Positions 45,830 to 58,626 are shown, numbered from the stretch's first letter. The stretch: 64,000 bases of DNA from Strongylocentrotus droebachiensis (GCA_035222895.1 JAVYIG010001589.1:186001-250000); one strand, 5' to 3'. Notes: generated by a model from the letters alone, not told the origin. Program-made: numbers and translations.

Positions 45830-46345
45830 TCCCGCGGGCCCTGCAATTATCATTACCCCATCAATATTATTTGCCAGGTACCCATTTACACCTGGGTAGA
45901 GAGTGGCAAATGTTGGATTAATGCCTTGCTAAAGGACGTTGGTGCCGGACTCTCAAGCATTGGATTGGTTTGGTTTGGTTTCATCATCGTATAATAAATT
46001 ATAATTACTTGAAAATAATACGGATGAATCGCTAGATATCCAGATTGAGAGGGTTTTTTTGTCATATTTATTATCGAAAGCGTAATGTAATATTTGTTTA
46101 AACATTGCTATGTGTTCCATGTGCTTTTTTGTAAAATGAATGGAATTCAGCCCTCATGCTGCCGTTTCCAGTATGCTCAATCAACCATTCAGTTCAATTC
46201 AATAATAATAATAAAAATAATAATGATAATATTCCGCTTTTATATAGCGCTTGATACAAATGTCTCTAAGCGCTTTACAGATATACTATTACCCCGGTCA
46301 TTGGATTTAATACTTGCCGCACACACTGTGTACGCAATCTCCACT
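45830..46345. repeat. Dispersed marine-invertebrate repeat fragments
   Basis: A block with AGGTACCCATTTACACCTGGG and TGCCTTGCTAAAGGACGT (45885-45945), and another with (AAT)n, TTATATAGCGCTTGATAC and AAGCGCTTTACAG (46200-46330). The second is related to the 24520 and 38635 segments. Likely parts of one LINE-tail/SINE family. Confidence 0.6.
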
Positions 46346-46399
46346 CCCTGGGGAGCAGTCAATGAGTCAATTGAATGACCTACGACACCTCCACATGAA

Positions 46400-47700
46400 A
46401 TACCATTAAAGTAATTTAAGATAGGCCTAAGTGCTTTTACCGCCTATCAAGAATTAAGAAAGTTTAAATTCCTCTTCTCCCTCGTGTACCATGTCACTTT
46501 TCGGACATGGATATTCTTTGGTGTTAGACCTCCATCCTAACCACGGTCACGATGACTATGATACAATCAAAAAACAATAAACAAAATCATGATGTCAAAG
46601 GTATTATATAATGAAATACTAATAGTTGGTTTTCAGAAGGAGAAAATAATGCAATATTTATTTTTGGAAGGAGTACAATAACATTTTAAAGGCACCCTGG
46701 GTATAATGAAAAAAATTTAAATAAATAAAGGAAACGGAAATTCGAAACACTAATTGAAGAAAAAAAAAAAAAAAAAAAATGACAGCTCTAACAAAATGAC
46801 CGGAACATAAAGGAATCTGATACGAGACGATTTGATCACCCTTTCCCGAAGAGTCCTCAAGAAGAATAAAAAGGACAAGTTCTCGATGTTTAAATAGAGG
46901 ATAGCGTTCATCATCTTCACCGAGTGCAATCAATCATCATCCTAACGAAACTTAATCATCATCATCATCTCAAGGAATTCTGAATGGTAGAAAAGGAGAA
47001 ATAATATGCAGTGAATGAAAAGAAACAAGGCAATCTCCAAATGTTGTCTCGCCTGCGTCTTACGGTGCGAATGATAACGCAAGACACATAATTATGAAAA
47101 GTATCTCATTTCAAACTATCAGGAGTTCAGGATGTAAATGTTGGTTCTGACAGTTTCCAGTAATTATAATGTTGTATAGACTTTTTGTTTGGACTTACTT
47201 GACTTTTGCCGTCCACGCAGGCCAGGGGCCTCGTGATGGCTTCTGTATGGTATAGACTTTATTCCTGGAAAATGAGAGAACACTATTTAAGAATGCTGCT
47301 AATACGATCTAAAAACCTATGGTATACAAACAAAAATATCAATTGCGCGCGATTGAGAATTCTGCCTCTGATTGATTATCCCTCAAGTACAATGTTTCTC
47401 ACATGAAATAACGATTTTCCTGGCGATCCGAAATCATCATGAGATTGTGCGTTGTTCATAAGGTCTTCTGGTACATATCAGGTTTGATGAATTTGTAGTG
47501 GATCATCGTTGAGATATTTACCTAAGATGGCCTTGAACCTTCGACCTCATTATCGAAGCTTTGTTCAGTTATTGCGTGTACAGTACTTTTCATGGAAAAT
47601 TAATTGAACTTTTTACCTTTGACCTCAGTCAGATTCCACCCATTTTCGAACTTGATCTTCCCCCTTCAAGAGATGTACCTGGGGTTCGAATTTGGTGATT
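46400..47700. other. Intergenic, nothing coding recognised
   Basis: Poly-A at 46758-46780 and a stretch at 47510-47660 with GACCTTCGACCTCATT-like words seen in other intergenic repeats. No exon supported. Confidence 0.5.
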
Positions 47701-47701
47701 C

Positions 47702-48442
47702 TACACTTTAAACAATATTGGGCAAAAGATTGCCCAATTTTTACCCAGCATGAGGGCAATTATGTGTCCAACCAATTGTTGGGTAAATTAAAGATTTTGC
47801 ATGATTAACCCAGTGCTGGATAAAAAGAAAATACCCAACTTTAACCAACACAAATTCACCCAATCAGAAATTCACCCAATTCTCACCATAATGTGTAGCA
47901 TATATTAGACACTAGTTGGGCAAATAAGTTGGACAAAATATTATATATGCAAAAGGACATTAGTGCCGTGGCAGGACTCGAACCACGAACCTTATGATCC
48001 ACAGTCGTGTGACATATCCACTTGACCACGACACCTCTAATATAAGAATACAACCCTATTGTTGAATAATAATGTTGCCCGACTTACGTTTGCCCATTTA
48101 CATCTACCCAACTTATATTGAACATGTAGGGTAAATACATGTAGTAAATGGTTGGGAGAAAACAACCCAAATGTTGGACAAAAATGGCCCAACTCTAATT
48201 TGCTCAATAACATTACCCAATTATTTCATCAGTTACTACATGGTTGGTAGGAAATAACCCAATTGTTGGACGACTATTGCCCAACATCGATTTGCCAAGC
48301 AATACCTACCCAACCTATTTTTACCTTTCATGAGGTAATTTAATATAGTAAATGGTTGGAAGAAAATAACCCAATTATCGGACAAAATTTGCCCAACTTC
48401 GATTTACCCAGTTACATCTGCCAAACTTTTTTTAACAGTGTA
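47702..48442. mobile_element. TA-flanked DNA element with internal repeats and a tRNA-like sequence
   Basis: Left end TA-CACTTTAAACAATATTGGGC and right end (reverse complement) TA-CACTGTTAAAAAAAGTTTGG align with one gap, giving inverted ends next to TA, as in Tc1/mariner-type MITEs. The inside has several diverged units with GGTTGGNAGAAAATAACCCAA and TTGCCCAACTTCGATT, mostly at 48110-48430. A tRNA-like stretch lies at 47963-48035. No transposase. Confidence 0.65.
47963..48035 (-). ncRNA. tRNA-like sequence (degenerate, His-type anticodon GTG)
   Basis: Minus strand reads GGTGTCGTGGTCAAGTGGAT at the 5' end, with good A box (TGGTCAAGTGG) and B box (GGTTCGAGTCC), a seven-pair acceptor stem (one G-T), and loop CTGTGGA. 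The T and anticodon stems have mismatches, so it is probably a tRNA-derived relic (SINE head or pseudo-tRNA), not a working gene. Confidence 0.5.
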
Positions 48443-48734
48443 TACCTCGAAGCTATACAAATTTATTGCAAATACAGCATGATTGTTGACGACAACAACA
48501 GGAACGACGACAACAACGACGACAACTACAACAACGCCGGATATATTGACGCCTACCTTGTATGCCTCGCTCCGTTTCGCAGACGAGACACAAATGACGC
48601 CGAATGAGAACTGTTTTAAATATTTTTAATGATTATAGGTAAAAGTGGACTACTGGTCATACGATTTAACTGTGGAAAAAATCTTTGGTACCAATTATGG
48701 AAATTTCATATGAGAATCGGTTTTTACTAACCAG

Positions 48735-48885
48735 TGGCGGAGCCAAGAGGGGGGGGGCCCGGGCGGCCCGGGCCCACCCCCCCCCCTCCCCCCCTGGGGA
48801 CAAAAACGTGTAAAATCACGTGATTTTTACCTTTTTTGGGCGATGCCCCCCCCCCCCCCTTGGCGCTCAAGTGGGGGGGGGGGGG
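48735..48885. repeat. Paired poly-G/poly-C tracts
   Basis: Two G-run/C-run pairs (48750-48792 and 48846-48887) around GCCCGGGCGGCCCGGGC and TTGGCGCTCAAGTG. They start with AGTGGCGGAGCCAAGAGGG, a context also seen near other G runs in this window. Confidence 0.85.
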
Positions 48886-48936
48886 GTGCCAATAACATTT
48901 TGGATGGACCAAAAAAAAAATGCGATCACTACCCCT

Positions 48937-49232
48937 AACGATGATGAAGAGCAGTTCAATAGGGCGCACAAACAGACCCGCTGCCTTTTGGAGAGAGGAA
49001 TAGGCCAGTTGAAAAGACGATTCCACTGTCTTCATTCGGAGCTGAGGGTGACACCCGAAAAGGCTTCTCAGATCATAGCAAGTTGCGCTATTCTGCACAA
49101 CCTCGCCAAGCAACTGAACATGCCAGACATCGATGAGGTTGTTTCAGGATACGAGCAGCAACAACAGAGCATCGTTGAACATGATGCCATTGCAGCACGG
49201 GAATACAGACAGCACATCGTACACACTCACTT
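48937..49232 (+). pseudogene. PIF/Harbinger transposase C-terminal fragment
   Basis: Reading DDEEQFNRAHKQTRCLLERG, then IGQLKRRFHCLHSELRVTPE and IIASCAILHNLAKQL. This matches the C-terminal part of DDE_Tnp_4/HARBI1-like transposases: the ER...G.LKRRF block with the catalytic Glu and the ACxxLHN block. The N-terminal two thirds, including both catalytic Asp, are missing, and the frame runs directly into a MITE at 49231. Non-functional remnant. Confidence 0.82.
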
Positions 49233-49547
49233 AAAGGGATCCGGTAACTTTGTCTTAGATCCTTTAGAAATAATCCTTGATTTAGCTCATGCTGCAATGA
49301 TAATTATAAACCTATAGGTCAGTCAGGAACTCCATGACTTTTACAAGCTGATCGCCTGTCTGATTATCAAGATATTAATGATTGGAATTACAAATTTTGA
49401 AAACCGTTCGCCGGACGGTTTTCATAACACTACAGTCTATAGGGGAAAACGAGTAAACGAGGGCTTCAATATTACACCGTATCACAGACACTGGTAACAT
49501 GTAGGACCGTGTATCTCATATTTAACATTGTTAAACGATCCCTTTAA
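49231..49547. mobile_element. TTAA-flanked MITE, copy 3
   Basis: Same family as 24811-25195, with TTAA at 49231-49234 and 49544-49547 and AGGGATC ends. The internal hairpin is kept with paired changes (AAAACCGTTC-GCC-GGACGGTTTT). It is shorter by an internal deletion and sits at the end of the Harbinger fragment. Confidence 0.82.
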
Positions 49548-49760
49548 GGTAAATGAACCTTGCTGGTACCTTGTTATAGCAGGGTTTATTAAAAAAGATT
49601 TAAAATATTTAGGACCAGCAAAATTACATTGTTTTATATTTTGATTGTTTTGTTATATCAGTGCTCTTTATAATGAGGTTCCACTGCACTTTTGTTACAT
49701 TCTAGATTTAGAGCATATTCGGCACAATGAGCATACTTATTCATAAGAACACCTAAAATA

Positions 49761-49792
<32 letters not shown>

Positions 49793-51050
49793 CCCAAAAG
49801 ACATATAACGGACACACCACAGGCACACAAAAAACATTAATTTCATACTATCTTAAATTCATGTAAATAGCAACTGACATACTCATACTGACAAGTTTGA
49901 ACATTTTCGTTTGGCATACATACAATGATGTATGATTTAATTCAAACTTCGATAATAATACTTTGAATAAATATTTCAATATACATACATTTGTACATGT
50001 CATATTACAAAATAAATAAATTAAGGATTATTCCCAGTAACCTCACCAAATATTCATGGTTCTAGTCATTTCCATATTATTATTGAGCCTATTAAACAGC
50101 CAGGCCTCTCACGGCAGTCGATATGTCTTTTATTTACCGAATTGACACAACAATCTACCAAGAATGTTTACATTATGCTTTTCTTGAGTAAAGATAGGTT
50201 AAAACATCACAGAACATCTGAGACACCGTCTGTTATTCTTCGCTGAAAAGATGACTTAATGTTACAATTCAATTCAATTCAATTCAAATGAACATTTATT
50301 TTCTTCCAAACAATACAATTTATAAGTAGGAACATAAATATAATTAAAGAACTTGTATAAAACAAGGAAGAAGGCGCGAAACCCGAAAAGCATAGCTTGT
50401 AGTGGGTACGCCCGAATACATAAATACAATGATACATTATAAATGGGTGAAAGGAAGAAAGGAAGAAAGGGATAGGCAAAGAGGAGAGGAGGAAAGAGAG
50501 CTTGGAGAAAGAGAAAAGAAGAGAGGAAAAGAAGAGGACTGCAACATAGTATCAATGGAGTGTATGGCATGCATAAACAACATAATGGCAAGATATAGGT
50601 GAAGAGTGTAGTGTTGAAATATTTGACTGCATATATACATATATATATATACATATATATGTACTTCGTTACAAGTACATGCTTTTATACAACATAGAGC
50701 TATACACACATACATGTATGTTTACATAATTATACACATGCATACAACACATATATATATATACTTATACATCCATATACATCCCTTATACAATATAAAT
50801 ACACACTTGTCAACCTAATTGGGTATAGGGATAATACTTATGCATTGTAATTTAAAATGATTGAAAATGTCGATCTATCAAGCGATTGAAATATTCTTCA
50901 ATCTAATAGATTGAGGATAGATCGAAAAACGACAGGGAATCGCTACCTAGCGACTATTAGATCGATGTTTTTTCTCGATCTATAATAGATTGAAAAAAGT
51001 TTCAATCTATTGAAAACGTTAACCAATCAAACTTCAGAACATTATCACGT
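49548..51050. other. Intergenic
   Basis: (AC)n at 49767-49791, a purine-rich segment at 50450-50540, (AT)n at 50633-50660 and 50748-50763. At 50865-51010 is a block of repeated CGATCTAT/AATCTATTGA words able to fold on itself. No exon. Confidence 0.6.
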
Positions 51051-51194
51051 GACTTGAAATTACTGCTGCGCGCGCTGCGCCGTACTTTCCGCCACTAAAG
51101 TTTGGCTTAGAATTCGCGCTTCAGATATCGATATCAGCTAGCTCGACATATACAGCGTGCAGATTGTAGCTAGCTTGCAGATCAGACAGCAGAC
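51050..51194 (+). promoter_or_regulatory. GC-rich upstream region of the 51195 start
   Basis: CTGCTGCGCGCGCTGCGCCG followed by CCGCC, and a TATAC-containing segment, within 140 bases of the ATG. A local CpG-rich island in AT-rich DNA suggests a promoter/5' UTR. No core element is certain. Confidence 0.4.
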
Positions 51195-51270
51195 ATGGCG
51201 ACGATGGATCTCAAAGCCGTGTTAGAGCGGGAATTCCCGAGCGGTGACGGTATCCTTCAGATGTTTGAAG
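51195..51270 (+). CDS. First exon of unknown gene C
   Basis: ATG opens MATMDLKAVLEREFPSGDG, ends ILQMFE, then G|GTGAGT in phase 1. A good donor and a CpG-rich leader support a first coding exon. Protein family not recognised. It joins in phase to the segment at 52499. Confidence 0.55.
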
Positions 51271-51675
51271 GTGAGTATTTTATACATATGTAAATATACA
51301 TTAGTCCTTCTAACTTTTAATGGAAGTAATGCTTGCCAATTGGTCATAAAATATCGGCACAAATCTTGGTTAGGCTATGCCTATGGCCCATGGGGCCCTA
51401 TTCTAGTAGTATGGAAGTGTATTGTATTACCGGACACTTTTTCTTTCATGTCACCTAGATTAATCTACATCACTGAAAATTAATTAATATTCATTGTAAA
51501 ATACATTTTTAGATTCTAGAAATCTTCATTTTCAAATAGTGGTCTAGATCTACTTGCTATTTTCTTAATTATTATCAAAATTTGGCGAAAAACAGTTTAA
51601 AAACTACCCTTGGCCTTGCAAATAAATTGTTTCAAACTCGCGTAGAAATTTGTATTGTATTACCGGACGTGTAAT

Positions 51676-52330
51676 CCCCAGTCGAAATAAAATAGTCTAA
51701 AACTATATAAAAAATATATGAAAAATAGACCAAGAAAATATATTTTCTCACTATTTCTTCTCCCCCAAAATAGATGGAAAATAGTCCAGAAATAGATTGA
51801 AAATAGTCCAGAAATAAATTAAAAATAGAAGAAAAATAGCAAAAAAATATATTTTTAGGCCACAGTTTTGGAACGCTTTAAAAATAGCGTAAAAATAGAA
51901 AAATATACAGAAAATATATGAAATAAATTTGTCGAAAACTGTAGAAAAAATATATGAAAAATATATTTTCTCACTATTTCTTCTCTCTAAAAAAATAGAT
52001 GGAAAATAGTACAGAAATAGATTAAAAATAGCAAAAAAAATAGCAAAAAAATATATTTTTAGCCTATATGTTTTGGAACGCTTCAAAAATAGCGAAGAAA
52101 TAGTAAAATATACAGAAAATATACGAAATAAAAGTCTAAACCTGTATAAAAATATATGAAAAATATATTTTCTCACTATTTTGTTACCCCAAAAATTAGC
52201 AAGAAAATAGGAAGAAAATATATGGGAAATAGAAAAAAAATATCTTAAAAATATATCCAGCTTAGATGTTATGGGATCCGCTTAAAATAGCTGAAAAATA
52301 GAAATAAACAAAATATGTACATATTTTTCA
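51676..52330. repeat. A-rich AAAAATAG minisatellite
   Basis: Diverged repetition of AAAAATAGNNNAAAATAG and AAATATATTTTCTCACTATTTC, at least three larger units. Related to 62300-63090. Confidence 0.85.
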
Positions 52331-52498
52331 AATGTCTTGTAACAGTTGTGGCACACTGCAGTCACCATCACAATACACCCTCTATATCATCATCTATAAC
52401 ATCAACCCTAAAAAAGAGCTGACAATACACACACATTTCAGATTAGTGGAATTTATAGAAAAAACAAGAATTGAAAGAAATTATTAAAATATATACAG

Positions 52499-52650
52499 TG
52501 TACGATCTGGAACATGAATTTAATGGTATATACATCAATGAATTTGTACAGCTGATCATGGAAAAAGCATGGACCCTACACAAGAAGATGCCTGAAAATT
52601 TGGCTGATGTCGAGATATTGTTTTATCCTAGATATAAAAAATATATTTAA
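52499..52650 (+). CDS. Candidate second exon of gene C with stop
   Basis: After ATATACAG, phase 1, the reading YDLEHEFNGIYINEFVQLIM continues EKAWTLHKKMPENLADVEIL and ends at TAA. Amino-acid composition looks coding in an otherwise A/T-rich stretch. Joined to 51195 it gives a 75-residue protein; AATAAA lies at 52671. It could instead be an internal exon whose donor I missed. Confidence 0.42.
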
Positions 52651-52659
52651 AAAAAATAT

Positions 52660-55310
52660 ATATATACAAAAATAAAAAAGAAATGTAGAAAAAAAAATGT
52701 GCATTCTTATAAACTGAAAGGCAAGGGAATTGTAGCACATAGTTCATATAAAAAAAGAAACGGTTTATCTTCGGCAAATAATAGTTACAGTAATACAGTG
52801 TATATAATATACAATATACAGCCAGGAAAATAATTATTAGACCACAAGTATTGGGCGCATAGATAAATGAAATTTGTATAATTTTCATGGGCTCAATCAG
52901 TGGGTTATGAAATCAGTCACCGCTGGTACTAATTAGTATTAATGCTGGAATCTTGGGTAAGAATTCTAAAAACAGTGGTATACAAATATTCTTTTTACGT
53001 TAAAAGTGTCCAGATCTGACTAATGCAAGGTCAAAACAATGGAAAATAAAAAGAAAAAACTAACATAACACCTTCGACTTAGGCCTGCATTCATCTTATG
53101 CAAATTCGACTTAGGCAGCCGAGAGTTGACTGTATGTGATACATAGGTTTCTGTTAAATTAAATAAATATACATAAAAATGTATCATAAATACCAAACAT
53201 GACATTCCGCCAACCTGTTTGGCACATACAACAACAAAAAATCCAATATTGTGCATATATCGATGCATCACTATACAATATGGCTACTGAAAGGCAAGGT
53301 TAATATTTGCCCTGAATATAATTAAATATATGAAAAATACACCTATTAAAGCTTATCTGCCGTAGTTTACAGGAGGGATTAGACTACCCTGCAGGGTCAC
53401 TGGACAGGTGGTTATCTCATCAACTCAGCTCTCAGTTAACATAAGAAAAAGAGGATCATGGGGGACCAATGGTCACCGATTATGCATTGTTTGTTATATA
53501 GAGGGCGCAAGTAGCTACAAGTAGTGCAGTGGGCCTTTAACACACTGATGCAGAAGGCAGCTATTGTTTGGCAGTTGACAAACAAAAAACACTAAATAAC
53601 ATTGATGGACACTATACTTTACCCCCCCCTTCCAATACACAAACACTTAAAGATAAAAAGCAAAAAAGTAATAGACTAGAGACCTGTGGGTCTTGTGCTT
53701 ACCTGAGCATGCAGCTTTGCAAGCTGGGCACTTTGATCATTTTTTCTGTAAATTGAGATACCCTTCCCACACAATAATCTACCAATTATGCTTTTTCAAG
53801 AAGACAATGATGTTGATTTGGCTTTTTTGTTTTCCTGCCCCCCCCCCCCCCCCCTGGTGCACCACCCCCCACTTGAACAAATTAAGATCCCCTTACTTTT
53901 AAGGGATGACTCTTGCCAAGTTTGGTCGAAATCTACTTTGGGCGTTCTGAAGAAGATTAACATGTTTTTAGCCTTATATTTGATTCCCTCCATCTTTACT
54001 CTCAGAGCCTGCCAATTCAGCTGATTTGTGTCCGGCCCCCTTCGATCTTCTCGCAATGAATTGCTGAAAGATATAAACATAAACAGAACAAAAATATTTA
54101 GAATTATCAGTGATGCTTATCAGAATTGCCAAGAGCAGCATGACATGTTACTGTTGGCTCAAACAACACGATGCTCAGAAATAGAATGATAGTAAAGTTC
54201 TCTGGATGCTGCCCATAAAAAAAGCCATAAAAGAAGAGCTTCTTGACAGGTAACAGAGTCACGTGAAAGACTTAGATCAGGGCTTAAATTAATCCAAGGC
54301 CATGGCCGTGGGTGCCCTTTTGATTGGCCTCAATGCCCCTCTCATTGGCCTTGGAGATTTTTTGTGCCCTTTCCAATTATTCCTATTTGTGCTGTAATAT
54401 AGGAATGTGCCCTACAGAAAAGTGGCCTTATAATTGCCCTAAAAATATTGAAATTTAAGGCCTGTTAGATGACATGCAAACTAAGTTAAAGTCGCAATTA
54501 AGTCTGGAGAAGAGTTTTATTTTCAACATAGGCGATTATTCAACATTAAAAAATCTACAACTTACGGGTCCTTTCAAGCAAGGCAACAGAGTACCACTTC
54601 TTTGTAGCCTCATCGTACGCCTCCTATCCATCGATCTTCATCCTCCTGCCACCTGCCGAACCTCGCTGCTCAAAACCACCCTCTTCACATTATCCAGTGT
54701 GACTGAACACGAAGAGTGCATATTCTAGAAAAGAAAACAAAAATGTATATGATTTAAATCATTTTAGAAAATATATCCTGGAAAAAAGGCATGCATGAAT
54801 GGGATACTAAAGATGAATGTGATAACTGATATGACATACATATCATTATCAATGATATATAAAAAATATAATTAAATCATTTGGAATTATGTTTTACTTA
54901 CCATTGATCATAGGCCTATTATTTGTATTATAGTATTTGTGTCAAGTTTGAATTTGAGAAGTGAAATTGAAATTTCATGAAAGAATGAGGACTTTAAAAA
55001 AATACCTTTGTGACCTTTGACCTCTTGAACACAAAATCTAATTAGATCGTCACTTGCAAACGCATACATGAGCCAAGTTTTAAATTGATCTGTCAAATGG
55101 TTCCCAAGTTATTGCAAGAACCATTCTATTCTAATGTATACAATGACCTTTGACCTTGTGACCTCAAATCTAATCAGATCATCGTCACTCCCATGATATA
55201 AATACATACATGAGCCAGGTTTGAATTTGATCCGTCAATTGCTTCTTAATTTATTGCAACAATGAAAACACGACGGACGGACAGACATGCTTGCAGCAAC
55301 CCGAAACAAA
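52660..55310. other. Intergenic or intron, repeats
   Basis: Contains the repeat copy at 53369-53541, poly-C at 53840-53854, and a stretch at 55000-55285 (TGACCTTTGACCTTGTGACC, GAGCCAGGTTTGAATTTGAT, CACGACGGACGGACAGACA) of a type common in marine invertebrate genomes. No supported exon. Confidence 0.5.
53369..53541. repeat. Dispersed repeat shared with 11035-11205
   Basis: Direct-orientation match including GACAGGTGGTTATCTCAT and TATAGAGGGCGCAAGTAGCT. Confidence 0.7.
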
Positions 55311-55312
55311 AT

Positions 55313-55555
55313 GGCCCGAATAATTCACAAAGACACAAGGAGGTTTGATTTTAACCCATGGTTTACATCTTCATTTACATGACACATTGTCTAAATTTAG
55401 CCCAATAAGCGTGACACAGTCGTAGGTCTATTTATTAGATGCACGCAAGTCTACGCTTAAATTGCGATAATTTTAAACCATGGGTTATGTAAATGAGGGT
55501 TTAAACCATGGGTTAAATTTAAACATCCTTTGTGAATTTGGGCCATTATTGCCTC
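55313..55555. mobile_element. MITE with GGCCC...ATTCACAAAG ends
   Basis: Left GGCCCGAATAATTCACAAAG and right CTTTGTGAATTTGGGCC are inverted. Inside them, TTTAACCCATGGTTTA on the left is mirrored by AAACCATGGGTTAAA on the right. About 240 bases, no coding. Confidence 0.8.
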
Positions 55556-55559
55556 CGGC

Positions 55560-56672
55560 ACCCACCTTTGGTGGGCGGAGGCATACAAATCTATAACTTA
55601 CGGGTCATTTCAAGCTTAGGCCAAGCTACCACTTCTTGTTAGCCTCATCGTAGGCCTCCCATCCATCGATCCTCATCCTCCGGCCACCGTCCAAATTTTG
55701 ATGCTCAAAGTCAAAACCAACCTCTATACTAGCTCTTCACCTTATCAAGTGTGACTGTGAACACGGCGAGTGCATGCATATTCTAGAAAAGAAACAAAAA
55801 GTTAGACCTTAGATTAACTTAGAATAGATTTAGAATAGACTCTAGATCTACTCGTCTAGATGATTAAAATTATTTTACAAAATAGATGAACGGGAACTAG
55901 ACTATTTAGTATTAGAAATCTATAGGCCTATTAATTAGTAACAGTAGGGCCTTTAGACTAGACGGTCTGAAACTGTAATTAAACAAGTCTAAAATAAAAG
56001 TTAGACAACTAAAAATTAAAAAAGTCAGACTGATCGATTATCTTTTATTTATTGATCATGTTGATACTGTCTGATCATGCTGATAGGCCCTAACACTTTT
56101 TTATAAGTAACTGAGTGATACGATTATGACGTACGTAGAGTGATAAACCTATCAATGATATCAACAAAACATATTTTAATTATAAATTTGATAAACATCA
56201 ACTCTAAAATTAAAAATTAAAATTAAAAATGGGGATTTCTGTTTGTTGTCAAATCAGCTTCTTCCCGTTTTTTCGGGATGAAATGCAGCAATATCTTCAT
56301 TATTTCTCACCCAATTTCAAAGTAAATATCATCCCTAGGTTTATTTTTAGAACCTGTATCCATGGATTTCACATCTAACAACTTTTAGCGTAGATTCTAG
56401 AATTCTAGATTTAAAATACTCAGTCAGTAGACCTATTGCGTAACGGCCAACCAACGGTCGTCTCACTCGGCATGCACTATAGTACGGTACTCACTCACTG
56501 ACTCAGAGCGCTCACCTTCAATTTATCATCGCTGTATCTGGCTGGTTTCTTGCTTGCTCGCGATCGGTTCACGGGAATATCATTAGAATCTACTGCAGTA
56601 CTGGAAGACATTAATCACATATAATCAATCGCTTCTCTTGGGGAAAACTATAGGCCTATACCTCAATGACTT
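55560..56672. other. Intergenic, nothing coding recognised
   Basis: AT-rich with many TAGA/CTAGA words (55800-55990). A second, weaker copy of the 54540-54720 text (CTTACGGGTC, CATCGATC, CTCATCCTCC) occurs at 55595-55790, so that segment is a repeat. Confidence 0.5.
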
Positions 56673-58626
56673 CTACGAAGCCCCAAACATGCCATTTTTG
56701 CGCACCAAAAAAAATAAAATTATTCCGTACGTACGAGATATTATTCCGTACGTACGAGATAATATTCCGTACGTACGCAGTAAATTATTCCGTACGTACG
56801 GAAAAAAATATTCCGTACGTACGGAATATTATAAATAGTACAGTAATGGAAAAGAACTTGTTCTGAAATAAAAAGCTTCTTTAATGCTCCATCTATACTT
56901 TTATGGACATATCCAGATGTGTAGCATAATACACAAGTATGAAGAATACAGGTTGTGAAGGGTGGGAGGGGGTGGATACACTGAAGGTCTCAAGGAGGGG
57001 GATACCCCGCCTCCCAGGAGAAGAACATTTCGCGTTATGAAACTGAGAGATTAGATGCATTTTAAAGTTAAATTTCAAATGCAAACATTCAGAATTTCGA
57101 TGAAATTTGTTCCCAAATTCCAAAGTGTAGACCGGAAGCAACATTTTGGCTAAAAACTACAAAAAACGTGTTTTGTTAATTGTCTTCAAATAATCTTAAT
57201 GACTTGATCGGCCTAAGAGAGAGGGAAATTAGGATTAAAAAACATCTCTTGAACGGGACATATATCCAATATGCACATTGAAGTGCCCCAGCTGACCTAA
57301 GGAGGGGGGGGGGGTGGGTATTTCTGCTGGTGTTCTCCTTGTTTGTTGCTGATAACAAATGGATTGTAACACATTTATGAAGTACTGACTTTCTGCTGTT
57401 TACCAAAGAATCAGTTTGTACTTTACTGATCAAAAGAGCAGTGTTTTTTATACTAAATCAATTACTTGTAACAACTCACAAATATATAGCAGTGGCTTTC
57501 TGCTGTTAACAAATGAATCAGTTTGTACTTTACTGATCAAAAGAGCAGTGTGTGTCTGCTGATAACCAATTAATTGTTTATTTTAACACAACTCACAACT
57601 CAGTTTGTACTTTAGTTCAAGTTCATTTATTCATTTCATTTTCATAAAAAACACAGCAAATGCAAATAAACATACAAGTAATATATACAAAGAATGTCCA
57701 GTTAATACAATAGCTTCAAATGAAATAGGAGAACAAGGAAAAGCCCATGGTGGCCTTGTATAAAAAGTTCCCCGAATATTATAATTTATATTATTTATAA
57801 TTACTGAGCATATATTAGTTAAAGATATCACAAAATACAGCGATAAACACAATATAAGACAAAAAACTACAAAACATGTTTGAAATAATTTAAAATTGGA
57901 GGGGGGCAAAAGGTCAGTTTCATTTGTTTTTTTAACATTGGACTGTTTTTATATAGGCGAATGACTTGAGGTAGAGTGTTCCATTATGTTTGGCAAAGTA
58001 TTTCTTACAAATTTTTTAGAGAATGAACTTTTTACTTTCCATAAATGAAACGTGTTATACAAAGCCGAGTATTGTGAGAATGAATTTTGTTATTGATCAA
58101 AAATATGGATGATATTCTTTTTGGAAGTATATTTTGAAAAAAGTGAAAACCAATGATCAAAAGAGCAGTGTTTTTCTACTGATAATCAATTACTTGTGTA
58201 CAACTCACAAATATGAGCTTTCTGCTGGTTTTCAGCATATTCAGTTAAATTGCGCCCCATGTGGTGACCTTGAGTAAGTTTGATTAATTGCACAATATAA
58301 TGTATATGACTTACTCTACATCTGTGCAAATTTCGCCTGGAAAACCACAAAATATCTTGGTCTTTTTTTAGGGTTGAAAAGCAGTTTACAGGGTATTGTG
58401 TATCTCTCTCTTCTTATAAGCTATGAAATAGGTTGTAAGAAATACATTATTGCGTACGTACCGAATAATTTAATGCGTACGTATACGAATAATATCTTGT
58501 ACGTACGGAATATTATTGCGTACGTACGGAATAATTTAATGCGTACGTACGGAATAATATCTCGTACGTACGGAATATATTTTTTTTTTTTTGGTTGGCA
58601 AAAATGGCATATTTGGGGCTTCGTAG
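56673..58626. mobile_element. 1.95 kb inverted-repeat element with CCGTACGTACGG arrays
   Basis: Left end CTACGAAGCCCCAAACATGC (56673) matches the reverse complement of the right end (CTACGAAGCCCCAAATATGC, ending 58626), followed on both sides by CCATTTTTG, an A-run and arrays of the palindrome CCGTACGTACGG spaced by AT-rich bases (five on the left, about six on the right). ACTT flanks both ends, a possible 4-bp target duplication. No transposase frame inside. Confidence 0.8.
57385..58235. repeat. Internal direct repeats of the 56.7-58.6 kb element
   Basis: Units with TTTCTGCTGTT, ATCAGTTTGTACTTTACTGA and TCAAAAGAGCAGTGT occur at 57391, 57498 and (partly) 58155. Confidence 0.75.

Noticed and set aside
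51751..52176. Reverse-strand 141-residue Phe/Tyr/Ile-rich frame
   Set aside because: Lies wholly in the AAAAATAG minisatellite; composition follows the repeat.
54474..54728. 84-residue frame at 54.5 kb
   Set aside because: Part of its text recurs in degraded form at 55.6 kb, so it is a dispersed repeat; no splice support.
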